From positions 133,858,001-133,922,000 of the forward strand of contig JBITNC010000001.1 in assembly GCA_050084985.1 (NCBI GenBank): a stretch of 64,000 nt of DNA. Reading direction: 5' to 3'. The notes beneath the pieces were generated by a model. It searched no databases. It had not been told where the DNA came from and saw only the letters and a program-made list of their open reading frames with translations. Position numbers and translations under genes: made by a program. Shown one piece after another: positions 52,055-61,599 of the stretch. Position 1 is the first letter of the stretch. Every line of letters begins with the position of its first letter. The stretch is from Nageia nagi (Eukaryota > Pinophyta).

Positions 52055-55000
52055 ATGACTAGTTCCAAAAGCAATTCAGCCAAGGATTATGCACGAGATC
52101 TGGAATACATCAAGCAAGAATGCCTCATTACCATATGCGAGCAATAAGACCCCTTGCCCCAAGGGACTAAATTCTCCAAAAACAGGTTGGCCACTATTGG
52201 GGACACAGATTGGCAGAAGGTGGATCTGATGCAAATGAGGGAGAAGATCAAGAACAAACCCATCAGTGAGTTGAAATAAGACATCGTCTTCTTCTCGAGG
52301 CTCTCGACTTGTACATTCGTCCCATTCACAGCTCCGTTCCCAAAGTTGTGCTTGGAAGTTGGCTAGCATTGGAAGATGGGAAGAGAGTGCTACGAGACAT
52401 TAAGGTCAACGTCATCATGGACTTCAGCCCCGAAGGCATCAAGAAGGCATTCCAATGGATTGCAGAAGGCAACTTTGAATACACAAAAGAGGAGTTGTTG
52501 GCATGCTATCGGGACACCAACAGAGCAACCGGAGCAATCATGAGTTGGATGTTCGAGGAGCACCATGGCCTAAAGGGAATGCACTTATCAATGCCCCTCG
52601 CTCCCACTTCTACCCCTCTATTCAATTAATGATCCTCATGTTGTCAAGAGTTCTCGGGAAGGAGGATGCATCCAAGTTCCAAAAGGAGTTCTTCGTCTTT
52701 ATTGTGGAGATAGCCCGAGGAAAGAAGATCAAGTGGAACAAAGTGTTAAGCGACAATATCATGGACCAGTTGTCATCAGTAGGAACCACACACAAGTTCT
52801 ACCTCAACTCCTACCTGGTATACCTATTACTACAAGGCAAACCGAGGCCCACAACTTTAGGAGAGGCGGACTTGATCACAAAGGGGACATACGTAGTGTG
52901 GAAATGCTATCCTGAATGGAAGGTCGAGAGGAGATGAGAAGACTTCACGATGAGGAGTGATGGATGGACGTACGAAATTTACAAGGAGCTTAAGGGAGAG
53001 ACTATTGTTGCTAGGATCTCCAATGCAGCCCAAGATGCGTTGAGGAGACATGGAGACTTCTTCACCCACCACTAACATTATTCCTACATCCGTTTCTATG
53101 GGTTGGCTGTGGAACCTTATCAACTACCTCGGTATGTAAGCTATCGGATGCTCCTGATGGAGATGATGAGGCAATTAGTCTACTTGCATGAACATGTTTG
53201 GCAAAAGAAGTCAGCCACTTCCAATCTACCGATTACGATTTGGGAGTATCAGTGTAGAGCTTGGGCGGATGTGACTTCAATGATAGAGGAGTTGGCGAAG
53301 TACAACTTCCCGAAGATGCCAGCCACCAATCACTATGACCCTCAACATCGGACTCATTAGTTTTACATGAAAGAAAGGAAGAGAGCTTATGAGCATAGAC
53401 CACTCAAAGATGAAGAGCCATTCCAAAACATCAGTGCTGAAGTGGAAGTGAAGAAGATCTACGCCAAGATGCAAGAAGAGGCTCGGAGGCAACAACAAGA
53501 GGTAGAGGTGTCAATTCATAAGAAGTTGTCTCAATCTCGGGGAAAGAAACCACACAGATCTACTTCCAGGGTCATTCAGTTTCTACCAACAATTGGAGAG
53601 CCTATTGGACAATATGCCTCCATGCATGGGAGGGCCCCACTTGAGCAGGTAGCACAGTAGGTTAGGGAGATGGTTGATGAACATGACATGACGGAGTTCG
53701 AGCATGTGCCCACCAATAAGATGGTGAGATGTGTGAGGAACCAAAGACCAGATCCGACTTCGCATCAAAGATCGGATCCAACTCCGCCCCAGAGACCCGC
53801 AAGGATAGCAATGGCACATCCATCCTCGATCATTCCACGATCAAGATCAGAATCCTCAGGACCTCAATACGAAGAAAATGGAACCCCTCATGGAGAACAA
53901 GCATATAGATAAGAAAATGGTGACCGACAAAGCATGCTTGAGGAAGGGGAATATGAAAGTATTCCGCAAGACGAGTCAAAGGAGGGGCTAGGAGATGAAC
54001 ACAAACCCAATACCGTTCCAGAGAGAGATATACACGACGCACAAGGTGAGGAAGAACCATCAATGGAGATCTTGAACGGCACCCATAATCATGCCACCTC
54101 AGAATCGTCGACCTCCCAGAGGAAGGAGAAAGACCTCACTTCAAAGTGAATGCCGAGAAGAACCCATTTAAAGAGAGGGTTCCAGTCCAGGTTGTCGATA
54201 ACACCAGGGGAAACTACAAGGCAAGGTGAGAGGCCTTTGAAGAAGATTTGGAACACAATCGTCGTTTCAGAAGCAATTGTTGAGACCCATAAACCTCTGC
54301 CCAATCCTGAGTGGGGAGTAAACATAGACGAGTGTCTCGATGTCTTCAACATGGATGTGGGACTAGAATTCAGACCCAAAGGGACAGGAGATCAAGTTGG
54401 AGAGAGTTCCACTCGCTTGAGGAAGAGTCAGACCTACGTACATATGACAAAAAACGTAGTGTGCATCAAGACCATAGTGGCAGACAAGGTCAACCCCCAG
54501 GGTCCCGGAGACTTGAGGCATATAAATCAGATCATCAACACGGGCCCAATTGGTGTCATTGGCAGGAAGCATGCTATTATTTCGAATACCGAGGCAATAG
54601 CCAAGGATGGGTTGTTGAAGGAACAAGAGATAAAGAGCTTGAAGGAGGAGTTGGCAACCTAGAGGAGATTGACTCGCGAGTTAGAGTTCGCCAAAGTACC
54701 TACAGATGACCTCAAGAAGGTAAGACCTCTCAAACAAGGAATGATTATTGTGAAACAAAAGGTGATGGAAAAGGCCTTAGCAATGTTGAGACGATTCATC
54801 GATATCCTCCACCAAATCTCATTCACAGAGGAGCAGCTAAGGTATATTCTCACCGAAAGGGTCAAGCTACTCAGGATCTTGGACTCCCAGAAACCCATGA
54901 TACTAAGATACGAGGCGATGCATACTCAGAGACCTGAGGACACAAAGTTTTGTGAGGATTACTGGTTTGATTTGGGTGTAAACAGCCAAGTACATACCCA

Positions 55001-55301
55001 TTTCTAGGAAACGAAACAAGGGGTGACTGCAATTAATGAAAATGTCGATGCATGTATAGAACGGATGGAATTTCAGGTACAATTCTTGGAGGAAGACACC
55101 ACCATCTAGGAAGCAGATGAGGTAGTGGCCAAGGTCAGACACCTTCTCCTTAGCCTGATGATGACCAAGGATATGAACTCCTACCAAACAAGGACTCACT
55201 TGGGGCATATGCTGCAGGCCCAAACATGGAAAAATGAAATGCAAAGGATGGTGAATGAAGCCGAGGAGAGCATGAATGCCAGCAGACCAAAGTTCTCATA
55301 G
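52055..55301 (+). pseudogene. Orphan ORF of the TG/CA element, decayed (~1,080 codons)
   Basis: The ATG at 52,055 opens MTSSKSNSAKDYARDLEY. After two stops and two frameshifts (near 52,300 and 52,573), one frame continues to 55,301 interrupted only by about nine stops. Its order is: an N-terminal part (RLATIGDTDWQKVDLMQM, 52,180-52,240); a conserved globular middle (EHHGLKG, LMILMLSRVLGKED, KGTYVVWKCYPEW, WTYEIYKELKGETIVARIS, 52,550-53,300); a basic/glutamine-rich linker; an acidic, probably disordered region (53,700-54,150); and a C-terminal coiled-coil-like region (ILTERVKLLRILDS, 54,500-55,300). The minus-strand copy at 57,480-60,384 is homologous over the whole length. No gag, protease, polymerase, integrase or known transposase motif was recognised. 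Confidence 0.7.
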
Positions 55302-55462
55302 ATGTAAGTGGGGTGGAGCACATGACAAAGTTCCTGGCAGCCGGGTTTGAAGACCGAGTTGCAGGCTTGGGCCCACCATTAGCCTAATCATTTTTATTTT
55401 CAGTTGTTTTATTTTCACATCTTCCAGCTAGACATTCTAATATTATTTTATTCCCAAACTCC

Positions 55463-56489
55463 TGAAGGATGAGGATTTTCTCCCACGAGTTTGGAGGAGA
55501 TATTGTAATGCCATGTGGCAAATTTTCATTTGATCCCCTGTTATTTCGTGAATTAGGGTTAGGGCAACACTGTTGGTTGCTCCTAACATTATTTATACCC
55601 CATTCTGACTCATTTGTAGAGGATTTGACATTTTGACATCTTAATACAACTTTGTTGTGCCAAATTGCTCTTAAGTGTTGAAGGTGGTGTATGTGGATGT
55701 TATTGTAATGATATACTTGTTCATGTTGCAATAGTGGATGTGAATGAATGCTAGATAGTGTTATTTGTTTTCCTTCTATCATTACTTGATGTTAACTAAG
55801 TTTACTTGGTGCATTTCATAAACTTCACTGTAGTGGATGAGAGGTTGCTTGCATATCTTGAGAAGTAATTCACTAATATCTCGTGGGTGGCATTTCACTA
55901 TTGGCAATATTGGTTTGATGATCTTGGGATGTCTCATTGATGTTATTCACCGCGAGGACTTCACCTGAGCCCTTTAGTCCAACCTTGGTCTCGTCTTATC
56001 TCACCGCCCTAGCTTCACGCTCCGTTCACCTAGCTATTCGTGTTGTTGGCTAGTGGACTAGATAGTGGGTGCTTGGAACCCACATTGAACCCAAGTGAGT
56101 CGACTTCCAAGACTCTTTATCAAGCCCATGAATTAGCGTGTCTACTCTTGCATCATGTTACCACAGTCTTTCCACCATTGTATCTTTCTTTATTTTCTTC
56201 TATTTTTCAATTTTTTTCACCGCTTTCGCACCCCAATTTCCCTTTCAGCACTCAAGAAACAACCTTGGTGAAGTCTAAACACAAAATAACTCAAGTCTCT
56301 TGAATCCACACATGATATTCATGTTGATGCCAGCTTTAAACATCTCAACCGTCCCCTGGGTTGTTCTTGCATAACCCACGAAGTCGAACCTTTGGGGTAA
56401 CCAATCCCCATAGCGGGAGTAATGTACCTCCACCTGAGATGTTGGCGCTTTTCCCAGTACTCTAGGGTAGGAAAGGAAACCCCCCACCA
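55463..56489 (+). mobile_element. Conserved 3' domain with internal TATA box
   Basis: It starts TGAAGGATGAGGATTTTCTC, has TTAGGGTTAGGGCAACACTG just before TATTTATA (55,590-55,597), and ends in a GGAAAGGAAA-CCCCCCACCA block. It is 1,027 bp against 1,023 bp at 10,157. The promoter points out of the element. Confidence 0.85.
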
Positions 56490-56494
56490 GATAC
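56490..56494. repeat. Right target-site duplication GATAC
   Basis: Partner of 50,419-50,423. It directly follows the CCACCA end of the element. Confidence 0.85.
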
Positions 56495-56611
56495 AAGGAC
56501 CCGAGAAGACAAGCTTATGAAGTTATGACCATGCAAATCATTGCACAATTTCTACACTCGTGATGTCTTAATTCAACCATGATATTTTTTTTGGTAGAAC
56601 TTGCTCACTAG

Positions 56612-57466
56612 TGTTGGGGTTTTTTCTTTCCTACCTTGTTAATAGGCAATTGAAACTGTAAGGCTTGTGGAAAGATACCAACAGCTGGGTGGTAGGGCAT
56701 GACCCCTACCCGCTATGACGACTAGTTACCTCAAAGGTTCAGTGATGTAATATGCAAGAGGTTACTCAGGGGATTGGTAGGCACGTTTGAAGCTATCTCC
56801 AACTCAAATAGTATTTGTTAACCAAGGACTCGAAGGGTCCCTGTTCCCAGAAATGGTTGTTTCTCAAAAGGAAAAGAAAAGTGAGGTTGCAAAAGCTGCA
56901 CAAAGAAAATGAAAAATAAAGAAAAGGGTTGAGAAGAAAGTGATATATGAATTCAGCACATGAGTTCAATATTCTCACTGACTAGTATGGGTTTTTAAGA
57001 CTTGGCTCTCACGAGCTTGACACAAGTTCCAGGACTTCGAAGCTTGGGGCTACGGCGATGGAGGTAAAAAAGGGTGAAACGTGGGTAGACCTTGATCAAG
57101 GGAGTGAAGTTCCTATACTAACCGACATATGCAAGCCATCTCAAAGAGCACAAGTCCAAAGTGCAAACTATGAAACATTACACAACCATGCATTACTTGA
57201 AGTACTTCTAAGGATATTCAATCACTCTTTTGTCCACCTTAAACTAGATTTACAAAATGTACCAAGTATTCAAGATAGCATAAGAAAGTAACACACATTC
57301 ACATTCTTAGTTTCAAATAAGAATATTCGCAATTCAATTACTTGAAGTATATCACATTCACAAATTAGGAAAACTTGCAAGCTTGAAAATATTAGGTAAG
57401 TTGTCCAATTTGCAAAATGTCTAATCCCTTACAAATGAGCCCTAGTGGCTATAAATAGTTTTACGG
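56612..57466 (-). mobile_element. 3' domain of the minus-strand TG/CA element
   Basis: The reverse complement ends CCCCAACA at 56,612 and contains CTATTTATAG near 57,449. The GGATGAGGATTTGC start found in other copies is missing; the domain passes directly into the ORF remnant, so about 150 bp is deleted. Confidence 0.8.
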
Positions 57467-57479
57467 CATCATCATCAAT

Positions 57480-60384
57480 GAATTTTGAGCTGCGCAAAGC
57501 CATGGACCCCCTATATTACACCTGGAACTCCATCTGCTCGAGGCTGGTGTTAGCCTTCTCATTGAGCTTTTCGACCTCCTTTTGCACCTCCTAGAAACGT
57601 GTAGCTATCTGGTTGACAACACCCAAGTAGAACTAATACTGTTAACAAAACTTCACATCTTCGGAGCTCCAATCATGTGTCATCTTGAACTTCATGATCA
57701 TTGGCCTTCAAGAATCCAAAATCCTAAGACAGTTGGCTCTCTCCACCACAATATCCTTCAACTTCTGCTCTTCGAATGTTACACTCTGTAGTGCACCAAT
57801 GAACTGTTGTAATGCTACCAAGACCTCATCAATTTCTCCCTATTTCACTGTAATCATGCCCTCTTTAAGTGACTTTATCTTTCGAAGCTCCTTCGTGGGC
57901 ACCTTAGCTGACTCCAATTCTTTAGTCACTTTCTTACGTGCAGCTAACTCCTTCCTAAGGCTTTTAATCTCCTTTTCTTTAATCATCCCATATTTGGTAA
58001 TTGCCTCAATGTTGGAAATGATTGCATGTTTCCGGCCAGCCAAACAAATAGGACCAGTATTGATGATTTGGTTGACCTGTCTGAGATCTTCAGTTCGTTG
58101 GGGATTCTCCTTGTCTGCGATTATAGTCTTGATGTGAATTGCGTTCTTGGTCAAATGCAAATAAGTCTAGGTCTTACTCGGGCAAGTGGAGCTTTCTCCA
58201 ATCTGATTATTCTCTTAACCCATTCCAAACTCCTCCCCGACATCCATGTTGAACACGTCCACACACTCTTCCATATTAACTCCCCATTCATTTGTAGGTG
58301 ATGGCTGATGAGTCTCAAAAACTGCCTCCTGAATGGTGTTGATATTCTTCTTGGCTTTCTTTGAAGGTCTCTCTTCTTCCTCACCAAGCTCTTCCGAAAC
58401 CTCTATGGTCCGTGACTATGAAGTCCTCTTCAATTTTTCTTTTCTTTGTATTGTTTCTAAGGCTGGTTCCTTACCCTTCTTTTGGATGGTTCTGAGGTAG
58501 CAGGATTTTGGACTACCATCACTATCTCCAAGGATTCATCTTCTTGTTGTGTATCAGGGATGTCGTTGTGTTGAGATGCACTGACTCCTTGTTCTTCTTC
58601 TATCTCACCCACTTCTCCTTCTTCCTCATGGTTGTTAGGTTCATATGCGAGGACTAGTGGATGCAGACCCAAATAGCGGAATGATTGGTGATGGACGTCC
58701 AGTTGCTTCTCTAGGTGGTCTTGGTGGTGGGGTTGGATCCTTCTCTCTGTTCCTAACACACATCACCATCTTGTTCGTGGCCACATGTTCAAGCTCTCTC
58801 ATGTGCTCATCAATGGTGTCCCTTACTTATTTTGCATTACCTGTTCTACTAGGTTCTTGCCATGCATTAATGCATACTGTCCAACAGGTGCTTCAACCGC
58901 GGGAGGAAACTGGGTGACCCTAGATGTAGACTCTTGAGGTCTTCTTCCCTTTTGTTGTGACAATCTCTTATTGATAGTGGTCTCAACAAGGTGTTGTTGA
59001 TCATGGGCATCTTTATGCATCTTTACACAAATCTTTTTAATCTCTACCTCGTTATTCACATTTCGGAAAGGTTCCTCTTCTCCAAGTGGTTTGTGCTTAT
59101 ATGCTTTCTTCCTTTCCTTCATAAAGAGCCAGTGCATCCTGTGGTTGAGGTTATAATGGTCGAAGGCAAGAATTTTCTTGAAGTTAAATCTCACCGACTC
59201 TTCCTTCATAGTGTCAACGTCTGCCCCAGACTTACACTGGTATTCACCTACTATAATCAGCAAATTTGAAGTAGCTAATTTCTTCTACCACACCTGTTCA
59301 TGTAGATAGGCCAACTACCTCATCATCTCCAAAAGAAACAACTGCACGGTTGACCCATAGATTCTGATATAGGAATAGTTTTGGTGATGGAGGAACAAGT
59401 CCCCATGCTTCTTCAAAGCATCCTGGGCTAAGTTAGAGATCCTTGCCACTATGATTTCTCCTTTGAGCTCCTTGTAGATCTCATACTCCCATCTATCGTT
59501 CTTCATGATGAAACTATCCCATCTCCTCTCGAGATTACATTTAGGGTAGCATCTCCAAATGGCATAGGTCCCTTTCTCGATCAATGCCAATTACCCTTTT
59601 GTCATGGCCTTGTACTTGTCGTGAAGCAATATGTACAACAGGTACAAATTGAGTTAGAATTTGCTAGTGGTGCCTACGGATGATAATCGATCAGCAAGTG
59701 TGTCACTCGACACCTTACTCCACCTAATCTTTTTCCCTCCAACAATTTTGATAATGAAGCCAAAGAACTCTTCCTTCTCGAGAACTCTGGACAACATCAA
59801 GATCATCAACTCAACCGAAGGGTGGAAATTGGAATAAGAGGCATTTATGAGCGCATTACCCTTAAGTCCATGATGCTCGTCCAACATCTAGTTCTTGATT
59901 GCAACGACGACCCTGTTGGTCTCTTGATAGCATGCCAGTGATTATGCCTAGCTGTACTCGAAATTTCCCTCTAAAGTCTACTGTAACGCTGTTTTGATGG
60001 CATCGAAGCTGAAGTCCATGATGATGTCTCCTTTGATGTCATGAAGGACTCTTCCCCCCCTTTTTGCCAATGATGACCAACCTCCATGCACAATTCAGGA
60101 AACGGAGCCATGAAGGGTATGCATGTGCATGTGGAGAGTCCAACGAAGAAGACAATGTCTTGTTTGAGGTCACTGACGAATAAATCACAAATTTTATCTC
60201 TCATTTGCATAGGGTCAATGTCTTGCCAATATGTGTCTCCGATGGTAGCAAGACCGTTCTTTGAGAATCTGGCCCCTTCAGGAAGGGACTCTTGTCTTTC
60301 CCAGATAGGGATGACAAAATCTTGTCTCAACCGCTCGAGGTCCCTAGAAAAATCTGAAGCCAAATTGCCCTTGGGAGTAGTCAA
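57480..60384 (-). pseudogene. Orphan ORF, minus-strand copy
   Basis: The start aligned to the other copy's ATG is TTG (60,382-60,384). Conserved blocks in order are SRDLERLRQDF, SKNGLATIGDTYWQDIDPMQ, DEHHGLKGNALINA, LMILMLSRVLEKE, KGTYAIWRCYP, WEYEIYKELKGEIIVARIS, FMKERKKAYKHKPL, NQIINTGPICLAGRKHAIIS and ERANCLRILDS. By eye the middle part is about 70% identical to the 52-55 kb copy. Numerous stops and frameshifts are present. One open piece is 215 codons (60,618-59,971), but its first part is upstream leader, not the protein. Confidence 0.7.
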
Positions 60385-60769
60385 AGTGTTCAGGCTTACA
60401 ATGAAGTCTCTCAAGGGTGACGCGAGGGTTTCCAATTGGTGAAGACACCCTACGTTGGATTGGTTTGCCCCTCTAATGCTTGCGCAAGCCCTAGGATGAA
60501 GTATGATGGGATTCAAGCTAAAAAATCTGCAATTTCCTGCTACTTTGGCGCATAAGTGGAAGAGGAGCAAGTTTGAATTTGAGAAAATGAAGTCCACAAG
60601 CTTGTATTTATAGCCCAAACTGGCTTTGCCACTAACCCTAATCGGCTAGGTTAATGAAGCAAACTTGATCTTAGCCATCCGTCTGGCCAAACTCAAGATG
60701 TGTGTCTGCACCAAAATTCATGTTGCATGTGACCAGACGTAGGGGTTTTAGAGCTCATTCTGGCCTGGC

Positions 60770-61390
60770 GCATGGCCAAAAAAGACATGATTGTGCCTTA
60801 TTGAATCATTTGCCAACCTTGGGGTGAAGCATGCTCCAAACGTTGGCCCTTTTTGCTCGCTTGCTTGTCTTGACCGTGAACTTGCCCTATGACCTGATCT
60901 TTCCTAGATTTTGGTCTTTTTGGTGCCTAGACTTGTCGAATTTGATCTTTCATCTCAACCTGGGCACTCCTCAAGCTAGGCACATGATTCCAAAAGTCAT
61001 GTTTTTGACTTTTGAGGCATGCGCCAGCCTTTCCTGCTTGTCCAACTTGGTCACATGGTTCAAAAAGACATGATTGTGTCATTTTGAATCATGCGCAAGC
61101 CTCCAGATGGCCAATTTTTCGTAGTTTCATGCTTTTTTCTCCATGCCTTTGCCAAAATTTCCCCCTATGCTCGATCTTGAAGGCTTCCTGGGCATGGCAC
61201 ATGGCCAGGAAAGTCACAAACATGTCTTCTGGAATCATGTGCCAACCCTCCTGGGTGTGTTGGTCTTGGTTCCGAGGTTCTGGGCTTCATGCCTTAGTCA
61301 TTTTCTTAGTTGAACAAATTAAAAGCCTTTTTGGCCTGGTCTCACAGTTCAAAAAGACATGATTGTGTCTTTTTGAGGCATGCACCAACC
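60770..61390 (-). repeat. Palindrome array, five units
   Basis: Units at about 60,770, 60,980, 61,052, 61,195 and 61,340 have cores such as AAAAAGACATGATTGTGTC and a following TTTTTGAGGCATGC. The central bases are CATGATTG rather than AAGATTTT, but the arms and the GCATGC flanks are the same as in the other arrays. Confidence 0.85.
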
Positions 61391-61599
61391 TCCTGGTATT
61401 TGAAAGGAAACCCTTCCTCTTACTCCACGATCGCCCATATGATCAAGATGGGAAAGCGACCCAGCATGTAGGTGAGAACGCGTTACTGAAAGCTCATGCC
61501 GTTAATACGAGCTTTAAATTGGTAGGTCTTGTTTGGGAATCAACTGACTGGTGTAGTAGAGGTAATAACTGTTAACTCACATTTTTTGTAGGGACTAAG

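Larger units (their letters stand above)
50424..56489 (+). mobile_element. TG/CA element with orphan ORF, complete, 5-bp target duplication
   Basis: GATAC stands directly before TGTTGTGTCTTACACAAC (50,419-50,423) and directly after CCCCCCACCA (56,490-56,494). The 6.07-kb element contains a palindrome array (50,700-51,680), a TATA box (51,835), the remnant of a ~1,080-codon ORF (52,055-55,301) and the conserved 3' domain (55,463-56,489). TG/CA ends and a 5-bp duplication are what retroviral-type integrases produce, but no LTR pair, PBS, or polymerase is present. It could be a giant solo LTR containing an ORF or a non-autonomous element of another class. Confidence 0.85.
56612..61400 (-). mobile_element. 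Second orphan-ORF TG/CA element, tail to tail with the first
   Basis: In reverse order it shows the 3' domain, the ORF remnant (57,480-60,384), a TATA box (60,605-60,612) and a palindrome array (60,770-61,390). ACTAG lies just outside the 3' end (56,607-56,611). The terminal TGTTGTG hairpin was not found near 61,400, so the 5' end is probably lost or covered by the next element. Confidence 0.8.
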
